Shown here piece after piece: positions 26,449 through 33,778 of a stretch of DNA of 64,000 bases. The translations under genes and the position numbers were made by a program. Location: contig JAZRVT010000005.1 in NCBI GenBank assembly GCA_045599325.1, positions 1 to 64,000 of the forward strand, in the 5' to 3' direction. Below the pieces are notes generated by a model. The model searched no databases. It had not been told where the DNA came from and saw only the letters and a program-made list of their open reading frames with translations. The first letter of the stretch is position 1. Every line of letters begins with the position of its first letter. This DNA comes from Cacconaster sp045599325. Its GTDB lineage: Bacteria; Bacteroidota; Bacteroidia; Bacteroidales; UBA932.

Positions 26449-27306
26449 ATGTACGAAGATTACGACCTGATATGCGTACTTGGGCCGACAGCGAGCGGCA
26501 AAACCAGGTATGCCGTCTCCCTCGCGAAGGAGATGGGCGGCGAGATTCTCTCCGGTGACTCGCGTCAGGTCTACCGCGGAATGGACATCGGCACAGGCAA
26601 GGACCTGGCCGACTACGACGGAATCCCCTACCATCTGATAGACATAGCCGACGCTGGCACGAAATACAACATCTACCAGTACCAGCACGACTTCGAGAAA
26701 GCTTACCGGGACATCCTTTCCCGAGGGAAGCGGCCGATACTTTGCGGCGGCAGCGGGCTCTACATAGAAGCCGCCACCTGCGGATACTATCTCCCCGACG
26801 TGCCGGCCAACCCGGCGCTGAGGGAAGAGCTCGGAAAACTGCCGACAGAAGAGCTCATAGCCCGCTATGAAGCGCTCCGCACCCCTCACAACACCACAGA
26901 CTACGACACCCGCCAGAGACTCATCCGCGCGCTGGAGATAGCGATATATGAAGAGACGCACCCGGTCAGCCGCACCGGTTTCCTGCCGAAGAAAACCAAG
27001 TATCTGGGGATAGACGTCTCTCGCGAAGTGCGCAACGCAAGGATAGACGCCCGCCTCGAAGCACGTCTCGAAGAGGGAATGGTTGACGAAGTGAAGCGGC
27101 TGCTGGACAGCGGGATACCGCCGGAGGACCTGCTCTACTACGGTCTGGAGTACAAGTTCCTGACCCTCTACCTCACCGGTCAGATGGACTACGGTACAAT
27201 GGTCACCCGGCTCAGGACGGCCATCCACCAGTTCGCCAAGAGGCAGATGACCTGGTTCAGGGGGATGGAGCGCAGGGGAATTGAAATTGAATGGATAAAG
27301 ATATGA
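26449..27306 (+). CDS. miaA: tRNA dimethylallyltransferase MiaA
   Basis: A 285-residue enzyme adding a dimethylallyl group to A37 of tRNAs that read U-starting codons. It has the P-loop GPTASGKT (residues 10-17), GDSRQVYRGMDIGTGK and GGSGLYIEA. The usual downstream tRNA-binding region follows. It ends with TGA overlapping an ATG of the next gene (ATGA at 27303-27306). Family length is commonly 290-310, so it is slightly compact. Confidence 0.95.
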   Translation: MYEDYDLICVLGPTASGKTRYAVSLAKEMGGEILSGDSRQVYRGMDIGTGKDLADYDGIPYHLIDIADAGTKYNIYQYQHDFEKAYRDILSRGKRPILCGGSGLYIEAATCGYYLPDVPANPALREELGKLPTEELIARYEALRTPHNTTDYDTRQRLIRALEIAIYEETHPVSRTGFLPKKTKYLGIDVSREVRNARIDARLEARLEEGMVDEVKRLLDSGIPPEDLLYYGLEYKFLTLYLTGQMDYGTMVTRLRTAIHQFAKRQMTWFRGMERRGIEIEWIKI

Positions 27307-27308
27307 TT

Positions 27309-28382
27309 ATGAAAAGACTCACTCTGATTCTGCTGGTACTCATTCCGGCAATGGCCTTCGCCCAGAAGGCTGACGAACTCGCCTACACGGACGCCAGGGA
27401 ACTTATGCTCCTCAACAAAGGCTTCGACAACACAGAACTCTACTACTCACGTCTTCCGCGAGATATGAAGAGCGTGACACGTGATGCAGTCTGGGAGCTC
27501 GGTCTCAACTCGGCAGGCCTCGCAGTCCGCTTCTGCACCGACAGCAAAACCCTTGCAGTCAAGTGGACACCTCTCTTCAACGGCGGAATGAGCCATATGG
27601 CCGCAACCGGCGTCAAGGGCATAGACTTCTACTACCTCAACGAGAAAGGGGAATGGAGCTTCTTCTGCACCGCAAAACCTAACGGCAAGGATTCCAAGGC
27701 AGTCGTCATCCGCAATATGGACGGCAAGATGAGGGAATATCTGGCATACCTGCCTCTGTATGACGGTGTCGAGAGGGTCGCCTTCGGAGTGGATTCAAAC
27801 GCAACCATCGGAATGCCTCGCAACAATGTCCTGATCAAGGGTGCCTCCAAGCCGATTGTATTCTACGGCACCAGCATCACACAGGGCGGATGCGCATCAC
27901 GCCCGGGTATGCTCTTCACTTCGATCATCAGCCGCAGGCTCAACAAAGAGGTCATCAACCTCGGCTTCAGCGGCAACGCCAGGATGGACAAGTCGATGGC
28001 CGACATAGTGGCAAGGGTCGATGCAGACACCTATGTGATCGACTGCCTGCCTAACTGCACCTCAAAGATCCTTCAGGACAGTGCCTATGTCTTCCTCACA
28101 AAGCTTGCTACCGCACGGCCGGACTCGAAGATATATATGGTGGAGAGCTATGTCTACGGCTACGAATCACTCGACCTCAAGACAAAGGATGACCAGGTGA
28201 AAGAGAATGCCACCTGGAATGAGATCTACAAGAGGCTCCGCAAGGAAGGCTACCGCAACTTCCGCTATGTCGAGCGCAGGAAGGTGACAGAAAAAGATAC
28301 GGAGGGCACCGTTGACGGCACCCACCGTACAGACCTCGGGTTCCAGAGGCTGGCAGACCTCTATCTGAAATTCCTCAAATAG
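27309..28382 (+). CDS. Exported SGNH/GDSL hydrolase with N-terminal GxDLY-type domain
   Basis: A 357-residue predicted carbohydrate esterase. The signal peptide covers about residues 1-19 (ending MAFAQ). The N-terminal beta domain contains GIDFYYL, matching the GxDLY motif of the family-specific N domain. The SGNH domain has Ser189 in YGTSITQGG, GFSGNA as block II, and DGTH (336-339) supplying Asp and His. Such enzymes typically deacetylate plant or host glycans. Starts at 27303 or 27309 are both possible; 27309 gives the cleanest signal peptide, and 27303 would overlap the miaA stop. Confidence 0.82.
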   Translation: MKRLTLILLVLIPAMAFAQKADELAYTDARELMLLNKGFDNTELYYSRLPRDMKSVTRDAVWELGLNSAGLAVRFCTDSKTLAVKWTPLFNGGMSHMAATGVKGIDFYYLNEKGEWSFFCTAKPNGKDSKAVVIRNMDGKMREYLAYLPLYDGVERVAFGVDSNATIGMPRNNVLIKGASKPIVFYGTSITQGGCASRPGMLFTSIISRRLNKEVINLGFSGNARMDKSMADIVARVDADTYVIDCLPNCTSKILQDSAYVFLTKLATARPDSKIYMVESYVYGYESLDLKTKDDQVKENATWNEIYKRLRKEGYRNFRYVERRKVTEKDTEGTVDGTHRTDLGFQRLADLYLKFLK

Positions 28383-28393
28383 AGTGTTCAGCC

Positions 28394-29053
28394 CTATTTC
28401 TTGTGGATAATGATACGGAAGTTCTCGTCGGATGCGATGAGAACTTCTTTCATAAAGTCCTCGTCGATTGCGACGCATCCGAAAGTGTAAGGCAGCTTGC
28501 CCTTGCCGTGGAGAAAGATTGAGTTGCCGAGACCTACGACATTGTCCGGATTGTAGTCGATGTGCATTCCGTAGTTGTAGTCGGGCACTATCTCGATCAT
28601 ATGCTCGCCGTGGCAGTTCTCGTGATGGACCACAGCGGTGTCGATGATCTGGTTGTAGTATTCGCAGGCACAGTCGCAGGCATAGGTCGACGGGGTCACA
28701 TCGATGTACTTGATGGAAGTGCCCGGGTTCGGAAGGATGCCGTAGGCGCAGCGGATGCCGAAATCGCCCTCAGGGCTCATCATATCGCCCTCCTTAGTCT
28801 TGCCGAGGCCGTTCTGGCCCAGCTGCGCGTCGCTGCTGCGCACAAGGTTCCACTTGCCTTCTTCCTTTACATAGAAGTAAGCCTCAGCGTCGTATCCTTC
28901 AAGGCATTTGACAAGCATAATCTGGTTGACCGCCGGGTCAGCGGCATATTTGTCGAGTACAGAGGTCCAGTAAGCCTCGTTACCGCTCTTTGCGGTGCAG
29001 GATGAGAGGAGTGCCATAGAAGCAATCAGGAGAGAGTGGATTATCTTTTTCAT
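28394..29053 (-). CDS. YkuD/L,D-transpeptidase-fold lipoprotein
   Basis: A 219-residue lipoprotein (lipobox LLSSC, Cys19). The catalytic pattern is HG (His182-Gly183) then YTFGCVAI with nucleophile candidate Cys193, fitting HGx(6)[ST]xGC of the L,D-transpeptidase catalytic fold. Upstream are YGMHIDYN and several extra cysteines in CDCACEY (126-130) that are not part of the basic family. It could cross-link peptidoglycan by 3-3 bonds, attach a protein, or hydrolyse. It starts four bases after the stop of an unknown 192-residue protein and is probably coexpressed with it. Confidence 0.75.
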   Translation of the reverse strand: MKKIIHSLLIASMALLSSCTAKSGNEAYWTSVLDKYAADPAVNQIMLVKCLEGYDAEAYFYVKEEGKWNLVRSSDAQLGQNGLGKTKEGDMMSPEGDFGIRCAYGILPNPGTSIKYIDVTPSTYACDCACEYYNQIIDTAVVHHENCHGEHMIEIVPDYNYGMHIDYNPDNVVGLGNSIFLHGKGKLPYTFGCVAIDEDFMKEVLIASDENFRIIIHKK

Positions 29054-29057
29054 AGTG

Positions 29058-29636
29058 TCAGGATTTCAAGTGCGGGCCCATTCCCGGGAATTCCATCTTC
29101 TGATAGCGGTAGCCCAGGGAGTGAAGCTGGATGGAGGCACCGATACGGTAGACCACCTGCACGGCACGGGCATATATGTAGTATGCACGCGGGCTCTGAG
29201 GTTCGACGCCCTCGTGGCGGATGAAGGAGATGGCAGTGGAGGCAAGCCTGCTCAGGATATCGGCCCGTGACTGAGCCTCTTTTGAAGAGAGCGGATGGCC
29301 GAGGATGTCGCGGACGATGTGCTCGTCCATATCGTCAAAGCCGCGGCTGCCGAGGAAATCGCTGTAAGCAGCCTTCTGGTAGCGGCTGAAATCCTCGTCC
29401 CACAGCTTTGCGACACCCATTCCAAGGTAGCCCGCCCAGGCGACAGAGACCTCCGGGTATTCCGCAACCTCCTTGACGGCATCAGCGAAATAGCCGGGCG
29501 CCAGTTCCAGGAACTTCGCCTCGATGTCATCGTTCTGAAGCAGGGTGTCCCCCATCGCCTTCATCTGGAAGGCTCTCTTCATAAGTTCAGCCTGAAGCCG
29601 GGTTTCGAATTCGGATAGATATTTTTCGTCGTCCAT
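29058..29636 (-). CDS. Conserved-looking hypothetical protein, cytoplasmic, alpha-helical
   Basis: A 192-residue protein that I do not recognise. It has no signal peptide or membrane helix, is acidic at the N terminus (MDDEKYLSEFE) and appears mostly helical with many aromatic residues (YFADAV, WAGYLGMG, YYIYARAV). No catalytic motif is evident. It has its own promoter (-7 box at 29641-29648) and precedes the L,D-transpeptidase-like lipoprotein by four bases, which is the only functional hint. Confidence 0.65.
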   Translation of the reverse strand: MDDEKYLSEFETRLQAELMKRAFQMKAMGDTLLQNDDIEAKFLELAPGYFADAVKEVAEYPEVSVAWAGYLGMGVAKLWDEDFSRYQKAAYSDFLGSRGFDDMDEHIVRDILGHPLSSKEAQSRADILSRLASTAISFIRHEGVEPQSPRAYYIYARAVQVVYRIGASIQLHSLGYRYQKMEFPGMGPHLKS

Positions 29637-29640
29637 ACTG

Positions 29641-29648
29641 CAAAGATA
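29641..29648 (-). promoter_or_regulatory. -7 box (TATCTTTG on minus strand), leaderless position
   Basis: CAAAGATA on the plus strand is an exact TAnnTTTG on the minus strand, four bases upstream of the ATG at 29636. It sits immediately after the stop codon of the lactonase-like gene (29649), giving the downstream pair its own promoter. Confidence 0.6.
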
Positions 29649-30659
29649 TCAGAAATTTACCGGAAGTGCCAGCACTGGGCACTCCGCAGAGAAACTTTTG
29701 CCTGTATCGGAAGGCACGCCTGTCACAGGGTCGATGCTGAAGAGCTGTACCACATTGCTGTTCTTGCAGGGCACAATCATCTGCAGCCCGTCGGAAGAGA
29801 CCGTGAAGTTGCGGCAGTGCTTTGCAGTGGCGCAGTCACCGGAGTGCGAAACCGACCCGTCGGCCGCCACTGTCATAGCGACGATCCTGTCCGCTCCGTT
29901 CCTGAGGGACGCGTAGAGGAACCGCCCGTCAGGACTGAGGCGGATGTCACCGCCGGCCTGCAGAGGTTCCCCGCAGTCACCGATACAGAGCCGCTGCAGC
30001 AGTTCCCCGTCACGGAAGACATAGAGCTCGCAGCTGATTTCAGTGAGGACATAGAGGCATCTGCCGTCAGAGCTCACGTCGCAGTGGCGCGGACCTGTGC
30101 CGGGTGCGGTCGGGAGGTCGGAAATGTGCTCCAGCACAAAACCGCCGTCAGCGCTGTCAGTTACAGAGAGCACGTGGACACAGTCGCCGCCGAGGTCCGG
30201 CGCGTAGAGCCTGTCTCCCAGAATCCTCAGCATATGGACGTGGGAGGAGCGCTGGCGCTCAGTCGCACCGCTGCAGTCGAAGCTGACCGTCTGCCTTGCA
30301 GGCAGTATCACTCCATCGGCCGTCACAGGGTAGACAGAGACGCTGCCGCCCGTATAGTCGCCGGTCAGCAGGCACCCCCTGTGCCAGAGAAGGTAGCAGG
30401 GGTCCGGTGCAACCTCCGCCAGCCGGCTGACCCTGGCATTGTCCGCCATCCTGAATGAGGTCAGCCCGGAGCGGTATCCCGATTCGGAAATGGCGAAGAA
30501 AAAGGCCCCGTCGCCCGAAATGGCGAGATAGGAACCGTTCTCAACGGAAATGGTGTCGCTTCCGAGCGTTTCGAAAGTGGCACCATTCACGCTTATTCTG
30601 TAAATCCGTTCACCGTAGGAGCCGATGAACAGATCCATTGTTTTCCTTGTGGACGACAT
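29649..30659 (-). CDS. Lactonase-family beta-propeller protein (6-phosphogluconolactonase-like)
   Basis: A 336-residue protein that begins DLFIGSYGERIY and repeats blades with SPDGRFLYAS, SSDGRCLYVLTE and SSDGLQMIVP, typical of the seven-bladed lactonase/Pgl propeller. Some members hydrolyse 6-phosphogluconolactone; many are uncharacterised. It has no signal peptide. The ATG at 30659 overlaps the pgk stop by one base (TGATG). An internal ATG at 30638 would place the start right at the family N terminus, so the true start is uncertain by seven residues. Coupling to pgk fits central carbon metabolism. Confidence 0.78.
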   Translation of the reverse strand: MSSTRKTMDLFIGSYGERIYRISVNGATFETLGSDTISVENGSYLAISGDGAFFFAISESGYRSGLTSFRMADNARVSRLAEVAPDPCYLLWHRGCLLTGDYTGGSVSVYPVTADGVILPARQTVSFDCSGATERQRSSHVHMLRILGDRLYAPDLGGDCVHVLSVTDSADGGFVLEHISDLPTAPGTGPRHCDVSSDGRCLYVLTEISCELYVFRDGELLQRLCIGDCGEPLQAGGDIRLSPDGRFLYASLRNGADRIVAMTVAADGSVSHSGDCATAKHCRNFTVSSDGLQMIVPCKNSNVVQLFSIDPVTGVPSDTGKSFSAECPVLALPVNF

Positions 30660-31909
30660 CAGCCGCGGATTGCTGCGATGCCGGGAAGATCCTTGCCTTC
30701 AATGGCCTCGAGCATTGCTCCGCCGCCTGTTGAGACATAGCTGACCTTGTCGGCATAGCCCATCTGTGAAACAGCTGCAACAGAGTCGCCGCCGCCGACG
30801 AGAGTGTAGGCGCCCTTCTCTGTAGCCTCAGCGAGAAGCTCTGCGATCTTGAGAGTGCCCTTTGCGAATGTCGGAAGCTCGAACACGCCGACAGGACCGT
30901 TCCAGAGGATAGTCTTAGAGTTCAGGATGATGTTCTTCCAGTTCTCGATGGACTTTGGACCTGCATCCATACCCTCCCAGCCGTCAGGGATATCGCAAGT
31001 AGGGACCTCCTGGACATTGGCATCATTGCTGAAGCTGTCAGCGACCCTTGTCTGGATGGAGAGAGAAAGGTTGACGCCCTTCTCCTCAGCGATCTTCATT
31101 ATCTCCTGAGCATCAGGGATGAGCTCGTCCTCGTGGAGGGAATTTCCGATTTTACCGCCCTTTGCCTTGACGAATGTGTAGCCCATACCGCCGCCGATGA
31201 TGAGGTTGTCAACCTTGGTGACAAGGTTCTTGAGGACCTCGAGCTTTGAGGATACCTTTGAGCCGCCGATGATTGCGGTGAAAGGATGTTCAGCGTTCTT
31301 GAGCACATTGTCGATGGCCTTGATCTCGCCTTCCATCAGGTAGCCGAACATCTTGTCCTCAGGGAAATAGGCAGCGATGAGAGCTGTGGATGCGTGAGCG
31401 CGGTGCGCTGTGCCGAACGCATCGTTGATGTAGCAGTCAGCGTAGCTTGCGAGCTTCTTGGTGAACTCCTTCTGGCTTGCCTTGACCTCAGCCTTGGCTG
31501 CCTTCTTCTCCTCGTCGGAAGCATCTTCTGCGAGTCCGCGCGGTTTGCCTTCCTCCTCTGCGTAGAAACGGAGGTTCTCGAGCACGAGAACTTCGCCCGG
31601 CTTGAGGGCAGCCACCTCTGCGTCAGCCTTCTGGCAGTCAGGAGCGAACTTCACAGGGACTCCGAGATACTGCTCGACGCGTGCGAGGATGTGCTTGAGG
31701 GAGAATTTCTCAGCCGGTCCCTTCGGACGGCCGAGGTGTGACATTATGATGAGCGAACCGCCGCCTGCGAGGACCTTCTTGAGGGTCGGGATGGCTGCGC
31801 GGATACGGGTGTCGTCGGTAATTTCGAACTGCTCGTTCAACGGGACGTTGAAGTCAACGCGTACAATGGCCTTCTTGCCACTGAAATCATAGGAATCAAT
31901 GTTTTTCAT
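30659..31909 (-). CDS. pgk: Phosphoglycerate kinase
   Basis: A 416-residue glycolytic enzyme interconverting 1,3-bisphosphoglycerate + ADP and 3-phosphoglycerate + ATP. The N terminus has KKAIVRVDFNVPLNE, followed by SHLGRPKG. The C-terminal nucleotide domain has WNGPVGVFE and the GGGDSVAA glycine loop. It contains a Lys/Glu-rich insertion (AEDASDEEKKAAKAEVKASQ) near residue 125, found in many Bacteroidetes enzymes. The start at 31909 is the family Met; a TTG further upstream overlaps the -7 box. Confidence 0.97.
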   Translation of the reverse strand: MKNIDSYDFSGKKAIVRVDFNVPLNEQFEITDDTRIRAAIPTLKKVLAGGGSLIIMSHLGRPKGPAEKFSLKHILARVEQYLGVPVKFAPDCQKADAEVAALKPGEVLVLENLRFYAEEEGKPRGLAEDASDEEKKAAKAEVKASQKEFTKKLASYADCYINDAFGTAHRAHASTALIAAYFPEDKMFGYLMEGEIKAIDNVLKNAEHPFTAIIGGSKVSSKLEVLKNLVTKVDNLIIGGGMGYTFVKAKGGKIGNSLHEDELIPDAQEIMKIAEEKGVNLSLSIQTRVADSFSNDANVQEVPTCDIPDGWEGMDAGPKSIENWKNIILNSKTILWNGPVGVFELPTFAKGTLKIAELLAEATEKGAYTLVGGGDSVAAVSQMGYADKVSYVSTGGGAMLEAIEGKDLPGIAAIRG

Positions 31910-31939
31910 ATCTACTATAATGTACTCTTTCAAACGCGG

Positions 31940-31947
31940 CAAAATTA
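31940..31947 (-). promoter_or_regulatory. -7 box (TAATTTTG on minus strand) for pgk
   Basis: CAAAATTA on the plus strand, 30 bases upstream of the pgk ATG at 31909. It faces the -7 box of the divergent methyltransferase gene across 13 bases. Confidence 0.5.
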
Positions 31948-31960
31948 AGAAAAATATCCA

Positions 31961-31968
31961 TACCTTTG
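31961..31968 (+). promoter_or_regulatory. -7 box TACCTTTG, leaderless position
   Basis: Exact consensus ending six bases (TAACTT) before the ATG at 31975. Confidence 0.6.
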
Positions 31969-31974
31969 TAACTT

Positions 31975-32877
31975 ATGACAATAGAACATCCGTCACCGTC
32001 CTGGAAGGACTACGAACTCATAGATTCAGGCGACTTCTCAAAGCTCGAGAGGTTCGGCAGATATGTGATGATCCGCCCGGAGCCGAAGGCTCTCTGGAAG
32101 AAATCGCTCAGCGACGCCGAATGGCTTTCGATGGCGCACACGGAATTCAAGCCGGGAGCCGGATTCGGCAAGGCCGGCAAGGAGGACAGCGGTTCCTGGA
32201 CAATGCTCCACAAGATGCAGGAACAGTGGCAGATAGCATATCCGTCCGTGGGATTCAACCTCAGACTTGGCCTCACCAGCTTCAAGCACGTGGGCGTATT
32301 CCCTGAGCAGGCCCCGAACTGGGACTTCATCTATAGGAATGTCCGGGAACTGGCCTCCACTCAGCAGGAGAAACCCAAAGTGCTCAACCTCTTCGCCTAC
32401 ACCGGAGCGGCATCGCTGGCAGCCTGCAGGGCAGGTGCTGAAGTGACCCATCTCGACTCCGTGAAGCAGGTCGTCACCTGGGCCAGAGGCAATATGGAAC
32501 TCAGTTCGCTCGACGGCATACGCTGGATTGTGGAGGACGCTCTCAAGTTCGCACGCCGCCAGGCGCGCCGCGGGACCCTCTACCAGGGAATCATCCTCGA
32601 CCCGCCTGCATATGGTCACGGTCCGGACGGCGAGAAGTGGAAGCTGGACGAATGCCTCTATGAGATGCTCTCCGAATGCGCATCGATACTCGCACCGAAG
32701 AGGAGTTTCCTCGTCCTCAACCTCTACTCCAACGGATATTCGGCAGTCCTCGCGGACACTCTCGTCAGGAGCGCGTTCGGCACCAAATTTGAAAGCCTCG
32801 ACTTCGGCGAACTCGTGCTCCGCGACCGCTTCGGCAAAGCACTGCCGCTCAGTGTATTTTCAAGATTAAGAAGATAA
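31975..32877 (+). CDS. Class I SAM-dependent methyltransferase, RlmI/RlmK-like
   Basis: A 300-residue protein with a SAM-binding motif VLNLFAYTGAASLAACRAGA (about 138-157) and a catalytic DPPAYGHG (209-216) as in the PF10672-type methyltransferases related to 23S rRNA m5C1962 and m7G2069 enzymes. It lacks the N-terminal PUA domain of E. coli RlmI. rRNA is the likely substrate, but the exact base is not predictable. Lgt follows 9 bases later, so they are probably cotranscribed. Confidence 0.85.
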   Translation: MTIEHPSPSWKDYELIDSGDFSKLERFGRYVMIRPEPKALWKKSLSDAEWLSMAHTEFKPGAGFGKAGKEDSGSWTMLHKMQEQWQIAYPSVGFNLRLGLTSFKHVGVFPEQAPNWDFIYRNVRELASTQQEKPKVLNLFAYTGAASLAACRAGAEVTHLDSVKQVVTWARGNMELSSLDGIRWIVEDALKFARRQARRGTLYQGIILDPPAYGHGPDGEKWKLDECLYEMLSECASILAPKRSFLVLNLYSNGYSAVLADTLVRSAFGTKFESLDFGELVLRDRFGKALPLSVFSRLRR

Positions 32878-32886
32878 AGCAAAAAT

Positions 32887-33765
32887 ATGACAGACCTCCT
32901 CTTTGTCCACTGGAACGTTGATCCTATCATTTTCCACATAGGCAGATTCTCCCTGAGATATTACTCCCTCCTCTTCGTCGCCGGATTCCCTCTCGGCTAC
33001 TGGCTCTTCACAAAGTTCTTCAAGCGTGAAGGCGTCAAGGTCGAGCTTCTGGAGCCGCTTCTCTATGCGCTGCTGATCGGCACGATAGTGGGCGCACGCC
33101 TGGGCCACTGCCTCTTCTACCAGCCAAGCTACTATCTCGGCAGCTGGCAGGGCTTCCTGGAGATATTCCAGCCATGGAAGGGTGGCCTCGCCTCCCACGG
33201 AGGAGCGATAGGAGTCATCCTCGCGGTGTGGTGGTACTGCGCCCGCTACGGCAGGAAGAACGGATTCGATATGCTCTGGCTGCTCGACAGGCTCGCCATA
33301 GCAGTCTGCTTCGCCGGCTGCTGCATCCGCCTCGGAAACCTTATGAACTCCGAAATCTACGGCTGCGAGACAAGCCTGCCGTGGGGATTCATCTTCGAAC
33401 GCCGCGGCGAGACCGTCCCGAAGCACCCTACCCAGATCTATGAGGCCCTCACTTATCTCATCCTCGGACTCATCCTCACCTTCGTCTATTTCAAGAAACT
33501 CGACAAGGTCCACAAAGGGTGGTTCCTCGGTGTATTCTTCATCGGCTGCTTCGGAATGCGCTCCCTCATCGAGTTCATCAAGGAGGACCAGGTCGACTTC
33601 GAGGCCGGTATGACTTTCAATATGGGCCAGTGGCTCAGCGTACCGTTCATCATCGCCGGCATATTCTTCCTTGTCAGGAGCATTGTGAAGAAAGAACCCG
33701 CACAGAGAATAGAACCGGAGAAGACACACTACTGCCCTCCAAAGAAAAACGCCGCGAAGTCTTGA
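32887..33765 (+). CDS. lgt: Phosphatidylglycerol--prolipoprotein diacylglyceryl transferase
   Basis: A 292-residue membrane enzyme that attaches diacylglycerol to the lipobox cysteine, the first step of lipoprotein maturation. It has about seven membrane helices, HGGAIG (from His104) and the Lgt signature RLGNLMNSEIYG (148-159). The C terminus is extended by a basic tail (KKEPAQRIEPEKTHYCPPKK). It serves the many lipoproteins in this window, including SusD, GldH and the YkuD-like protein. Confidence 0.96.
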   Translation: MTDLLFVHWNVDPIIFHIGRFSLRYYSLLFVAGFPLGYWLFTKFFKREGVKVELLEPLLYALLIGTIVGARLGHCLFYQPSYYLGSWQGFLEIFQPWKGGLASHGGAIGVILAVWWYCARYGRKNGFDMLWLLDRLAIAVCFAGCCIRLGNLMNSEIYGCETSLPWGFIFERRGETVPKHPTQIYEALTYLILGLILTFVYFKKLDKVHKGWFLGVFFIGCFGMRSLIEFIKEDQVDFEAGMTFNMGQWLSVPFIIAGIFFLVRSIVKKEPAQRIEPEKTHYCPPKKNAAKS

Positions 33766-33778
33766 CCATCAAGCAGAG

